DNA of 64,000 nucleotides from Sesamum alatum (GCA_034509735.1 JACGWO010000010.1:10553193-10617192), one strand, 5' to 3'; positions 34,078-45,880 are shown, numbered from the stretch's first letter. Program-made: numbers and translations. The notes: generated from the letters alone by a model not told the origin.

Positions 34078-35235
34078 TTTTTTGTATTTTATATTTGTAT
34101 TATATGGATTAATTAAAAGCTATCAAAGTATATGAAATTAATTGTAGTATATTATTGTCTTAAAGTATATTACTAAAATGTGTACTAAATTCTATAAGTT
34201 TCCTAAAGTGTGCACTAAATTCCATAATATCGTAAAACGTGCACTAAATCATTATCACTTTTCCTAAAATGAGACTAAAACCCAACAATTTTCCTAAAAG
34301 GTGTACTAAGTCCAAATAATTTTCGTAGTTTTTTGAATTATCTTAATTTTTTATTTTTTAAATTATCCTAAAATGAAAACAATAATATTAATATTATAAA
34401 ATTTAATATTAAAAAATATATTATAAATATATAGATATATATAACATTATAATCTTTATAAAATCTATTATAATACTAGTTTTTTTAAATCTATAAATCT
34501 ATTAAACTATTACAAACTATATTGTAATATTAATTGTTTTAGTATATTATAATGTATTGTAAACTTCATCATAATTATATATTATATTATATTATATTAT
34601 AATACTATATTTCCTTTTAATGGTAATATAAACTTAGATATTATATAGTTTTTCCTAAAGTTCATGCTAAATCCCAACAAATTTCCTAAAAGTTGTATTA
34701 AATTTCAATAATTTCACTAATTTTTCTATTTCGATGAATATTCCTAATTTTCCTAAAATGAGATAAAAAAAGTATAGAAAATTACAGGAAATTGGGGGAA
34801 AATAATGAAAGTTACATAAAATTACAAAAATAGATGATTAAAAATACAGAAAATTACAAAAAAAATTCTAAAAATATTTTGTAAATTTCAGAAGATTTTC
34901 AAAATTTTCACAATTTTTACAATTTTACAATAATTTTGAGATTTTACCCCATATTTTCAGAAATTGCCCAATAAAATACACACTTACTCAATATAATACA
35001 CAAAATAATCATTATAATATAATGCCCAATTACCCAAAATACACAATAGAACTATCATAAAGTTTTTACGAAAAATATCATCATAAAATACACAAAAATT
35101 ACCCAATATATATTCATATTTTCAAAAAATTTACAAACTAATTTACAACTAATCTTAACCTAATTTGTAAAATAATCATCATAAAATATTAAAAAAAAAG
35201 TTTTAGAAAAAAATTATAAACAATAATTTACTAAC
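34078..35235. other. AT-rich spacer inside the CACTA element
   Basis: Low-complexity AT sequence with repeated phrases of the type TTTCCTAAA(A/G)TGTGCACTAAAT (34200-34320) and TTACAAAAATT (34790-35110). No coding potential seen. Confidence 0.5.
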
Positions 35236-35480
35236 TTGACGGATGGTGGCTAGCGACAAAGGAGAATGAGGGAAGGATGAGAGGCTGGTAGCGAAGGAGA
35301 AAGAGGAAGCTGGCGGATAGAGAGTGGTGGTGGCAAGGCTAGAGGACGGAGGGTGGTGGTGGCAAGGCTAGAGGACAGAGAGGCTTGGTAGTGGTGAGGC
35401 GGCAATAGAGGGTGGTAGTGGCGAGGCGGCAACAGAGGGTGGGGTGGAGGGGGGGGGGGGGGAATTTGCAGCAGGAAGGG
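35236..35480. repeat. Purine-rich minisatellite
   Basis: A degenerate unit of about 30 bp (GGTGGTGGCAAGGCTAGAGG) is repeated near 35324-35375, then in variant form (GGTAGTGG(T/C)GAGGCGGCAA) to 35435, followed by a 15 bp poly-G. Open frames on both strands are products of the repeat, not genes. Confidence 0.65.
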
Positions 35481-35529
35481 GAGGGGGGTTGGAGAAGACG
35501 AAGAAAATGAGAAAAAAATATGCTAAAGT

Positions 35530-36740
35530 GTTCATTTTAATTAGAGTTTTTGGAACAACTATGGCCGTTCCAAAAATTAGTCCAAATTGTAAAAAACGAC
35601 GACGTACGCACTAAGTCTTATATGTATCCATTAATACAATCGTTCCAAATAGAGCACAAAACTTCTATCCGTATACAAAGCTGTTCCAAATGGAGTTACA
35701 AAATATCTATGTAATATTTTATTGATTAGTCGTGTGAAAAGTCGTTCCAAAACTTCTATATAATATTTATCCTAATCTTAAACGACATCGTATTGCCTGC
35801 CCGAATACAAAGTTGTTCCACAGGGAGTTCCAAAACTTCTATATTATATTTTTTCTAAACCTTGACGACATCGTATTGAAGGTCCATTTTAAAGTCGTTC
35901 CAAACGGATTTGCAAATAAGGAAATTTTTTCCAAAAAACAATAATAAAAATTATTAAAAATCCATACCAGACACGTTGATATTGAATAAAAGTATACAAT
36001 GTGTGGAATAACACAGTTAAAAACATAATGCATTTTGAACTGAAATTGCTACATGGTCACAATATGAAATAAATTTGTATATTCATAATTGTTAGCATTA
36101 CAGTGATGTAACTATCATCTTATATTGTTATACTGCATCATTGAATTAGACAGTCAAAATTTAGATCAGACCGTTAGATATGATCAAATAGACTAAAGAA
36201 TACACTCGATGAAGTTCTGGACTAAATTTTGACACAGATGTCGAGATATAGTATCCGAAACATAAGACCAGTCTTTTAAACCTGTGCATCATTGAATGAG
36301 GCAATGTGATTTCAAATCTAACCATCAGATTTGATTGAATTGATAGAAACTTATATGTATTTAAGTATAATATAAATTCGGTGCACGGATTTAAGATATC
36401 GTACTGGAAAACATAATGTGTGGAATTTAAACACATATTGTAACGACTTTAGTAGTTCCTAGTGATATAACAATATGGAATGGCTTTTGGAACCACCCAA
36501 GTAACAAGATTTTAAACTTGGACTCCGCCTAAATTTTAAAAATTTCCACCAAACCAATAAAATGGAACGGCGTTTGGACGGCCTCTATCACTGGCGGTTC
36601 CAAAATATTGAATGTCCCCCTATAATTTCAGTCGACGCCAATGAAATTTTGTAAGCCCGCCAATTCTATAGGTAAATGGCCCTGTAATGGTATTTTTAAT
36701 TAATGGTCATTCCAATTTTCAATATTTTTTTTTAAAAAAA
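35530..36740. repeat. Internal block of subterminal-type CACTA repeats
   Basis: Many copies of GTCGTTCCAAA / GGAACGGC(G/T)TTTGG in both orientations (35548-35910 and 36436-36720), as at the element's ends. In between (36000-36436) is unassigned AT-rich sequence containing two similar segments (TTAGATCAGACCGTTAGAT and TCAAATCTAACCATCAGATT). Finding these repeats internally suggests a second CACTA end or a fused element. Confidence 0.5.
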
Positions 36741-36792
36741 ATATTGATAAATTAATATAAGTTTAATTATTTCATTACAAAATACGAGATAC

Positions 36793-38160
36793 TCAAGCGT
36801 CATCTGTATTAGTCTCGCAATCCTTGAAGTTATCTACGTCATCATCGTCTTCTTCAATATTGATGTGACCATGGGGCGAACGGGATGTTCCTGCTCCCTG
36901 TTGAAGTGCCACAAAAAGATCAACAAAAAGTTGTATGCCATCATGATCATTCAGGTCGTACGTCTGATTGTTCTTAGCAACTTTAGGGACAGGTATCACT
37001 TCCTCCGGCTGATATGGGACATCGGTCCAACAAGAGTCATCAACTACTCTTCGCGCCTTCATTTTGCAAACGGCCATCTAATATGCTTTGTCTCTCTTCA
37101 TACTTGGGTACTCTGTATAGTAAACTTGTACTGCTTGTTGCACTAGTATGAATGGTTCATCCTTTTGGTACAACTTTTTGAAATTAACATCAACGAGGTG
37201 ATAACGAGGGTGTACCATCATGCCTCTTACTAGATCGACCCAACGGCACTTGAACAATACGACGTGCAAGTTCGAAATAAGTGGGTACTCCAATTGAATT
37301 ATCTCTTCGAGTATCCCATAGAAGTCATTGCTCGTGTAGTTCAATTCGGGATAAACCTGCGGTTCATATATATATATACAATTTTAGCTTACGAAAAGCT
37401 TTGAACCAAATCAAGTTATAAAAAAAAAAATTATCAACTTACACGACGTTTGAACCAATCCTTGAAATCAGTTGCTACAAGTTGATCAATAATTGGGTCT
37501 TCCGAATGGTGGTGCTGGTATAGTTCGTTCAGGAATGACCTGATTGCAAATATATATTAATGAAAATGCACATCACAATCAAGATCTACACACACACATG
37601 TATGTATATACTTACTCGTAATATGGCATCCACTTCGCAATTGCACAACACCTACGTCTAATTATATGTCGTTTTGAACCACTAAGTCATCTCTTCTTTG
37701 AGGCCCCACTAGCTTGCCAAGGTGGTTGAAAACAGACCATTGAATTATGTCATTGTGGTTCGTGAGATCATAGTTTCTACGGGCCTGCTTCGTTTGCAAA
37801 GAACGCGCGCTCAGAATAGTGGAAAGTGAATAGCCTGATTTATTCGATAATATATGCCTCCACAATGGACGCCTCGACGTGTGCTTTGTTCTTCCTTCTT
37901 CTTCAAATCGTGGAACAATCTATTCGTACGAATATTTATTAAAATACAGATGACAATAAAACCATAACAAAATAGCTGCTAGGAAATAATGAGGTTCTTA
38001 CCTCTCAAATTAGTACATCTACCTGTATTGTACTGGCCTTCCGGCGCGAGCCTCGTAAGGCAGGTGAATAATGAGGTGCCCCATTGAGTCGAAGAAAGTT
38101 GGAGGAAATATTTTCTAAAGGTTGCACATTATCACGACTACACTGTCTTCCAACTACTAT
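36793..38160 (-). pseudogene. C-terminal part of the CACTA TNP2-type protein (DUF4216 region)
   Basis: Minus strand. 37344-37078 reads FKCRWVDLVRGMMVHPRYHLVDVNFKKLYQKDEPFILVQQAVQVYYTEYP, the DUF4216 block of plant CACTA transposases. 37077-36793 is its acidic tail (DLNDHDGIQLFVDL, EEDDDDVDNF). 37865-37662 reads YSLSTILSARSLQTKQARRNYDLTNHNDIIQWSVF, an upstream block. AT-rich gaps at 37350-37440 and 37540-37620 resemble introns, with plausible GT/AG borders. Frames are broken in places. Confidence 0.75.
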
Positions 38161-40980
38161 AGTTTGGTGACATCAAGCGTGGTTGAACATAAGAGCTGGA
38201 ATAGCAAACTCACCTCCATTAATGCGCTCCACACATGCTCAGGAAGCATCCCATGGAAGGCAACTGGGATGAACTTCTGCATGAATACGTGATAGTCGTG
38301 GCTCTTTATGTCGTGCATCTTCAACTCCGTCATGTTGATGTTGCTGGCAATGTTAGATGTGTAACCATTAGGAAACCTCAGACACCGAATCCTATCACAT
38401 ATCCTCATCTTTTACTCCTTCGTCAAGGTATACACCGCTTTAGGCATGGTGTTCGGTCTCTGTTCGTCCGCATCAAGCTCAGTCGATTACATGTGATTTT
38501 CAAGTCCTTCCGTGCATTCAGATTGTCCTTCATTTTTCCCTTCATATCCATCACGGTATTGAATATGTTGTCAAACACATTTTTCTCAATGTATATTACA
38601 TCAAGGTTGTGTCATATCAGATGTGTTGCCTAGTATGGAAGATCTCAAAAGATGCTTTTCTTCATCCACTTATGGTCGGTACCGTGGCTTGGTGGGAGTG
38701 TTAACGGTTCTTCAAGGTGCAGGAATGAAGTCTGCTACCCAATCACGAATCTGCTCTCCAGTCAGCCTCAGACGTGCAACCTTCCCTTCCACTCGATTTT
38801 TAGTGAAGCCTTTCTTGTTCTTGCGGTACAAATGGTCCTTGGGGAGAAACTGTCTGTGGCAGTCAAAGTAGCACGCCTTCCTACCGTGTTGCAGATGGAA
38901 TACCTGTGTGTCATCTATACAAACTTGACACCTCATAATACCAGTGGTATTCCATCTAGATATCATCCCATAGGCGGGTAGGTTCATGGTCCACAATTGC
39001 AATAGCTCCTCGATCAATGGCTCCAAATACACATCGATCAGATGCTTCAGATTATACACACCACAGATGACCATTGTGAGGAATAGGGGAAATAACACTT
39101 TTGGTCCCAAGTTAGGCCTGTTTCACTTTTGGTACCATTCATTACGGGAGTAGCACTTTTGGTCCCGTAAGTTGCAAAAATTAACACTTTTGGTCCACAT
39201 CTATAATTCCGTCTATTATTTAACGGAATTGACCATTTTCCTTTAGATTTTTGTGTTGGAGGGAATTTTGGCGCCATTTCTTGCTTAGTGACATTTTTGG
39301 AGGATAATATAACTAATTTTGGGGGGGAAAATCAAAGTTTGAAGCTTTGAGTGCAAAGAAAGAGATTTTCTCTCTCCTCACCCAAAAAATTAAATCTCAT
39401 CTCCAATTACCAGTTTTTAAGTCTTATTCATTATTGAAATTTACTACAAAATAGAAGAATTTTAAAGCAAAAAAAATCTCCTCGCCCATTTAATTTTTTT
39501 TTTGCTTTAAAATTCTCCTATTGTGTACTAAATTTCAACAATGAAATAAGACTTAACAACTGGCAATTGGAGATGAGATTGAATTTTTTTGGGTGAAGAG
39601 AGCGAAAATCTCTTTCTTTGTACTCAAAGTTTCAAACTTTGATCCCCCCCCCCCCTTTCGAAAATTAGTTATATTACCCTCCAAAAATGTCACTAACCAA
39701 GAAATGGCGCCAAAAATCCCCTCCAACAAAAATATCTAACGGAAAATGGTCAACTCCATTAAATAATAGACGGAATTATAGACGTGGACCAAACGTGTTA
39801 ATTTTTGCAACTTACTGGACCAAAAGTGCTACTCCCGTAATGAATGGTACCAAAAAGTGAAACAAACCTAACTTACAGGACCAAAAGTGTTATTTCCCCT
39901 GAGGAATATATACTCAGACTTCATGCACATCCCAATGGGAGACTATATGGCGTAAGTATAACCAACCAACATGAGTGCGTATGACCATACTGCCCGTGCG
40001 GCGCAAACCCGTCTGTGCATAGCCCCAACCTAACACTATGGGGCTCCAATGAAAAATCAGGATATGTCTGATCGAAATGCCTCCAAGCTTCTGCATCAGA
40101 CGAATGACACATGGGCCCCTCCTCCGTTTGATGTCTAGCATACCATGTCATGTGCTCCGCAGTCATTGCCGAAGCATACAACCTCTACATTCGGGAGTCA
40201 GCGGCAGGTACCTAGGAATGTCATGTGGGGACTTTTGGCGTTGGGGGTCTCACTCTCTGGTCGGCTTGTACCTAGTGTCTCCACAAAACTTGAAGTAGTC
40301 CAGATCAATGTCGTCCGTCCAATACATCATGCAGCCATTTTACACGCATCAATCTTTTTAACGAGTAAACACAAATCCCTTATCAACTTCTTTGTACTGT
40401 AATCGAGGGGCAGAGTGCGATCACGGGGCAATATATTATTAGCCCATCGGGACAGTTGATCATATGTTCGCTCGAAAAATTTTGCCCTCGGCCTTGATAT
40501 TTACCAAACCAACAACCGCCGCCAACTGAGATTGGGTACAATCGCTCCAAATTGGCTGGTCGGCAGCGTGCACTACATCGAAGAAATATAAGCCGGCCGG
40601 CTGCATTAAAACCATCCTCTGCGCAACAATTCATCTGTTTCATCACCCCAATGAAAACTACCCTCCTACTGAGTAGCTGCGGTTTGCTCCTCCTGTACTA
40701 GAGGGGTGGTTATAGCATCAAAATACTCCTGCACCCTTTTCATGTCATGCGAAGTCCAATTATAATATTCCAGCATAAACCCTCACATATATAAGTCAAA
40801 ATTATCCTCATCAGGTGTTTTGAACCTTTTATTTTTGTACTTCGAATATGGGCACCTAATCTTATCTTTGTCCATATGTCTACGCTGATGCTGAGCTTAT
40901 TGTATGAAAGTCTTAACACCATCCTCAAACTCCAGCGTAAGGCCCGCCTTATTAGGGAGGGTCTTCTCATACATCCATCT
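38157..40980 (-). pseudogene. TNP2-type transposase of the CACTA element, split by a MITE
   Basis: Minus strand, from high to low coordinates. The transposase-associated domain (CPYSKYKNKRFKTPDEDNFDLYM) is at about 40870-40740 with internal stops. Transposase_21 blocks include LGLCTDGFAPHGQYGHTHSCWLVILTPY at about 40040-39940, then, beyond the MITE, NLKHLIDVYLEPLIEELLQLW, NLPAYGMISRWNTTGIMRCQVCIDDTQVFHLQHGRKACYFDCHRQFLPKDH (39110-38750). The DUF4218-type block HDYHVFMQKFIPVAFHGMLPEHVWSALMEVSLLFQ runs from about 38310 to 38180. It would cut and join the element ends. It is inactive: stops, frameshifts and an 814 bp insertion. A cognate fragment is at 8778-8912. Confidence 0.85.
39086..39899. 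mobile_element. Fully palindromic Mutator-type MITE, 814 bp, perfect 9 bp duplication
   Basis: Starts GGGGAAATAACACTTTTGG and ends CCAAAAGTGTTATTTCCCC. The two halves are reverse complements almost from end to end, with the turn at about 39480-39500. TGAGGAATA flanks both sides (39077-39085 and 39900-39908), and removing the element rejoins the transposase gene. Internal landmarks pair across the turn: AATGGCGCCAAAA, TTAAATAATAGACGGAATTA, CTCATCTCCAATT. It encodes no protein. Confidence 0.95.
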
Positions 40981-41770
40981 TCTCAATTGCCTTAACATGA
41001 TAATCACTACATATATGCATGCATATATAATTATATTTCAACCTATAAATATAAGAAAATAATAATAATTAAATTGCATTTTTTTTAACAAAAAGGATTC
41101 AAGTTGTTACTTGGACAACTAACTCAACAGATCAATGGTATAAAATGACAGAATACTAACAATGGCAAGTGTATATGCACGAAAATCAGAGAGAGATTGA
41201 GAGTGTGTGTGTGGTTAATTAGTTGTAGAACAGATGAAATGAAATAAAAACAGCATGCAACACACACGTGCATATATATATATATATATATATACATAAA
41301 TTTATTTGGAACGACTTTATAGTCTACAAAATATAGCCATTCAAATATGACCGCAAGACTTACTAATTATTAAATAGGACCGGCTTTTGGAATGACTTTT
41401 TCCACGAACAACTAGCCTTTGTAAACGAGCTGTTAGACTCAGTTATTGCAACGACATTTGGAACAATGTATTGCTTTCGAACAAAAGTTGCACCTATTCG
41501 AACGGCCTTTGGATTGATTTTTTGGTAATACAATTTCAAATAATTTTTTACAGGATAACTAGAATGAAAACTCTCATAATTCACGTAGCCGCTACTAAGC
41601 GTAAAAAGTCGTCCCAAAAACCGTTGAACCTTTGCAATGGCCGTGGCTTTGGGACTGTTTTTGTAGTAGTCATGGGGTTACACCCATTTCTAACAGTTAT
41701 CTCGCAGAATTTGGAACGACTAGTTCTCGAAATGCAGATGGCCATTACAAGTTTAAAGGGCCATTATATA

Positions 41771-42896
41771 TATATATATATATATATATTAAAATAAATT
41801 TTTCCTAATATTTTTATTTTTTAAGAATAAATTTTAGTTCTTATAGTTTTTCATCAAAGTTGTACAAGATGCTTTTTTTTTTTTTTGTTCATTAAACAGG
41901 GTCCTTTGAAGTCAAAACCAGCCAAAGTCACATGACCTAACGGGAGCTAACGACAGCTAACGGGCATGTGCAACGAACATGCGTTTTGTCGTTAATCGGG
42001 GACCAAAATAACTGAAAATCGTGTTTTATGGGACTAAAAGTGACAGTTTTCAGAATTATGGTATGAAAAACAAATATTGACCCTATTTAATGGTACCAAA
42101 AAAATATTTGCTTAGTTTAAATACACAACCACTCTCTTTTTCGTAAACTTACAACTACATCCCTTGAGGTTATAGTTGAATTATATATGCACCTCCTATA
42201 CAGTAGCAAAGTTTACACAAATACCCCCTAAGGAGATGTACTCGTAACTTTACAAAAGATATAGGTTGTTTTGTGTATTTAAACCTAACGTATCAATATA
42301 ATTTACGCTAAAAATAAATAGCTTTTATATGACATTTTGTATACCTTGGGTTATATAAAACCTGTAATATTCTAATAAACACTATGATAAGAAATAATAG
42401 TGACAAAATACTACATGATAATTTTAACATTGTTAGCAAAATATACATCAAATGACAGAAAATTCGATCACGTTTGTATCATAAGAATTAGTAACAAAAA
42501 ATATATATATAATTATCATAATAGATAATCAGTAACACATTTGTAACGATGTCTTAGTGACAACACAAACATAGTAAGAATCATATCTGTAGTCATTACT
42601 TTGTCACTGCACTTTGTGTCACTAGTTGTCGTGTCAATTTTACAAAATTATAATCACTAATTATTGCTTTGTTTTTCTGAAAAATTATCATTAATTTTCT
42701 TGTAACAATGTTCATACAAATGTTAATCATGAAAATCAATATAATGAAGAAATAAAAATTCCTATAATTTAATTTACCTAATTACTGATAATTTCAATAT
42801 TATCGCTTAATTTGTTTACATTAATATCTTCTTCTTTTTTTTTATAGTAAAAGTAAGTCTGATTCTTTCAAACAAAAATATGATAACTAAACCAAG
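41771..42896. other. Intergenic sequence with MITE pieces
   Basis: 41870-42095 is half of a Mutator-like MITE (TAACGGGAGCTAACGACAGC, GGGACCAAAATAACTG). 42107-42294 is a compact alternating-TIR MITE (GTTTAAATACACAACCA on the left, TGTGTATTTAAACCTA on the right). 42300-42896 is AT-rich with no gene. Confidence 0.5.
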
Positions 42897-43216
42897 CACT
42901 AGAAAAAAAATGACACTTTGTTATGGTTATATTAATTACCATAAATTAAAAGTGAAAAGTTACGGCACAAACTAATTAAGCATGACTATATATGCAACAA
43001 CGACTAGCCATTATTCTGCAGGCGAAATCAAAATATTAGCCACAGATAAAAATCATGTGAAATATTTTAGTCATAACTAAAATTTATGTTGATTAATTGT
43101 GATCAAAATTTAAGTTTTCTAAATAATTTTGTATGCTGTGATAAATACTACTGATTTATTTTTGTTTTTAAACTATATTATTTATAATGTATAGAATAAT
43201 TTATATTTCTGTAGTG
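42897..43216. mobile_element. CACTA-type MITE, 320 bp (family M1)
   Basis: Left end CACTAGAAAAAAAATGACAC, right end TTTCTGTAGTG. Flanks AAG and TAG match at two of three bases. Shares M1 internal motifs (AACTAAAATTTATGTTGATTAATTGTG). Confidence 0.6.
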
Positions 43217-43374
43217 TAGTCATTCATTAAATTATCAAAAAATAAAAAGGAAAGAAAAGAAAATCGTCTAAAATTAACTAGGCATGCCGATAGCTTATAA
43301 GTAGAATTACTTTGTATTACTTTTTGTCATAGAGAAAAATTTACTAATAGTGTGTATGTATATAAATGTACGCA

Positions 43375-43700
43375 CACTAAAAGAAAAATTAATTTTTCAT
43401 TACACATTACACTAATAAATGATCACGATTTAAAAAATATGATAAATCAACACTATTAATCACAGTTAAATAAAATCAATGCAAAAAATTAAAATTTGAC
43501 CACAATTAGTTAATAATTTCAAGAAATTCTAGCTACCATCAAAACATTGCAAATATTTTCGTCATGACTAATATTTTGGCCATATTTATAAAAACAACAG
43601 TTAATGATCATAGTAAAACTATAATTAATTCATATTCGCTATGAAATATCTTTTTTAATCATAATAATTACTGTAGCAAAAATCATATTTTTTACTTGTG
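43375..43700. mobile_element. CACTA-type MITE (family M1)
   Basis: Left end CACTAAAAGAAAAATTAATTT; right end ATCATATTTTTTACTTGTG, degenerate in the last bases. The interior holds AAATCAATGCAAAAAATTAA and CATGACTAATATTTTGGCCA, as in other M1 copies. Confidence 0.5.
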
Positions 43701-43869
43701 GAAACGGTGAGAATGCATGGCAATGACATTAGTACATCACCCCATGGCGCGCTTTAAATGCGGGGAAGACAATACGGTCAGCGACTTTCGTGAAGGACTG
43801 TGTGAGTCTCTACTCAACAGGTCCCCTAACAAAGCAAAGATGTGAAAGCTTATATATATATATATATGT

Positions 43870-44175
43870 ATGGTAAATTACACTGACACCTCTTAGGGTA
43901 AATTACACTGAAACCCTCTGTGATTAGACCCAATTACACAAACACATCTTATCTTTTGTGAAATTACAACCACACTCCTTATTCAAAGATAAAACTTATA
44001 CTAATATCAATTACAACTACACCCCCTATTCAAAGACAAAGCTTACACTAATACCCCTTGAAAAATATTACACTAACACCCCTCATGAAATATAATTGTA
44101 ATTTCATAAAAAACAGTGGGTGTTTGTATAATTGGGTCTAATTTCAAGAAGTGTCAATGTAATTTAATCATATAT
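43870..44175. mobile_element. Alternating-TIR MITE
   Basis: GGTAAATTACACTGACACC on the left pairs with GTGTCAATGTAATTTAATC on the right. Inner parts pair too: GATTAGACCCAATTACACAAACAC and GTGTTTGTATAATTGGGTCTAAT. TATATATATGTATG tracts lie on both sides. Confidence 0.6.
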
Positions 44176-44420
44176 ATATATGTATGTATATGGCGGTGTA
44201 TTGTCGGTGTCCCCATGTTGACCTAGGGCAGTGGGATTGCCAATAAATGCAACTGCCAAGAAACCACAATTCTATTCCCCCTCATAATCATACTCTCATC
44301 ATGCCCTTGTGATTAAACCCACTCTTAACTTTTGTCTTACAGAAAGTAAAGCAAGAATGGCTTTAGAAAAGGGCTCTTCAGAAATATGTAGTCACCACTA
44401 CCACTTTACCTCTCTCAAAT

Positions 44421-44689
44421 CACTAGAAGAAAATTTTATTATTGATTATAATTTTATTAGTTATAAATTAATATTATGGTAAATAATTATTATTAATTAT
44501 AGTTAGATAAAAATCACTGTAAAAACTTAGATTGTTCATCATGCAAACTATTTTTGTCATGACTATGAGCCATAACAAATGTACTAATCACACTAGCAAA
44601 AACTACGGCCAACCAAGTGAATGACTATTCACTACAACTATTTATTTTTAACAATGGCCAATAAGGTTAAATGTTAATTTTTTCTAATG
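44421..44689. mobile_element. CACTA-type MITE (family M1), degenerate right end
   Basis: Starts CACTAGAAGAAAATTTTATT; a probable right end TTTTTTCTAATG is near 44689. The inside has AAAAACTTAGATTGTTCATC and TTTTGTCATGACTATGAGCCA, motifs of the M1 group. Confidence 0.4.
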
Positions 44690-45329
44690 TATGTGTATAT
44701 ATAGACAATATGAAGAAAATCTTAATAATAGAAAATTAGATAATATTACAAAAATTATAGTTAATTATATATATATATTAAGTGACAAAACAAATTATTT
44801 ATGTAAATTTAATAGTAACACCATTAGGATAAAAGTTACACCAACAATAATTAATGACAAAAAATTATAAATAATATGATTATTAAGGATAATTAATGAC
44901 ACGTGTATAGTGACAATATATATAATAATTATAGTTGTCATTATTTTATTGTCATTAAATTTTAATTACTAAGTTTATAATGGCGAGTTTATTCACAAGT
45001 TTCGTAGCTAATAATTATAACGTGATTCTATAAAAAAAATATTATTACACGTTATATATATTTTTAGAAAAAAATTAAAATTATTACTAATATTATCTTT
45101 AATTATTGAATCATGCTCAACACATGTGTATAATTGTTCTTTTTTTTTATTATACTTTTTTATTAAGATAAGATGATATAATTGATTAAAATTGATAAAA
45201 CAAATTAATTTTAAAAATATATACATAAAAAATTACTAATAAATTAATTAATAAAAAGTTTGTTTTGTGGAAAAAATAAATACGATTAAGCATTTTAATA
45301 TTCTTGTCAATAGTTATTTAAAGGGTATA
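44690..45329. other. AT-rich sequence, no gene seen
   Basis: Low-complexity A/T sequence including ATTAATGACA-type phrases that recall other MITE interiors. No feature can be bounded. Confidence 0.4.
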
Positions 45330-45880
45330 TAAACATTGAAACCCCTTGATGTTAGGTTCAAATTTACAAACAACTTCTCCCTTTTGCGATATTACAGGTA
45401 CAATCCCTTAGAGGATGTTAGCCTAATGTAACTTAGCGGTGTTTGTATAAGTTTTTGACACTACATAAGGATGTACTGATAATTACAACTACAACATTAA
45501 GAGATAATTACTAGAAAAAACAATCGCTACAATTACTTACTACGGTCAAAAGAAAAAGTCATAGCCAATGCAAAATAACTACAGCTTTGCGATGGTCGTT
45601 GATCATTGTTTCTGCAACTGTGGGCAAAATTATTGCAACTATGACTAAAAATCATGAAAAATATTGACTAATCATGACAAAAATTTAAATTTTTATATTG
45701 ATTTTGTTTAATCATAATTAATAATGTTGATTTGTCACGATTTTTTACCCATAATTATTTATAGTATGGCGAAAAATCGATTCTTTTATAGTGGGCGTAA
45801 TTGCATTTTTATAAAAAAATAGTGGATGTTTGTTTAATTTGAACCAAGCCTCATGAATTGTCCGTGATCCCCTTAATAAA
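45330..45880. mobile_element. Alternating-TIR MITE interrupted by an M1 MITE
   Basis: The left arm (CATTGAAACCCCTTGATGTTAGGTTCAAATTTACAAACA in part) pairs with the right arm (GGATGTTTGTTTAATTTGAA, CCAAGCCTCATGAATTGTCC). The M1 element at 45509-45793 separates TACAACTACAACATTAAGAG from GGGCGTAATTGCATTTT. Confidence 0.5.
45509..45793. mobile_element. CACTA-type MITE (family M1) inside another MITE
   Basis: TACTAGAAAAAACAATCG on the left pairs with CGATTCTTTTATAGTG on the right. The interior (45660-45765) has the full M1 consensus: CATGACAAAAATTTAAATTT, then TATTGATTTTGTTTAATCAT, then TTGATTTGTCACGATTTTTT. Confidence 0.6.

Larger units (their letters stand above)
30555..41770 (-). mobile_element. 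Degenerate autonomous-type CACTA (En/Spm) element, about 11 kb
   Basis: Left terminus CACTACAAAAAAATATTT at 30555. The right terminus is likely TTTTTGTAGTA near 41668, although subterminal-like motifs run on to about 41770. Both ends carry many copies of a subterminal unit in both orientations (variants of GGAACGGCTTTTG and GTAACGGC): 30590-31200 on the left and 41300-41770 on the right. A TNP2-type transposase lies on the minus strand at the high-coordinate end and a second ORF at the low-coordinate end, the usual CACTA order. Two Mutator-like MITEs interrupt it. No clear 3 bp duplication. Confidence 0.8.

Noticed and set aside
35250..35432. Proline/serine-rich open frame
   Set aside because: It is a translation of a purine-rich minisatellite and its periodicity explains the frame.
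36793..37077. Acidic minus-strand frame as a separate small gene
   Set aside because: It continues directly from the DUF4216 block and is the C-terminal tail of the CACTA protein.
30552..41671. 3 bp duplication for the large CACTA element
   Set aside because: AAT on the left does not match GTC on the right, and the right terminus is degenerate.
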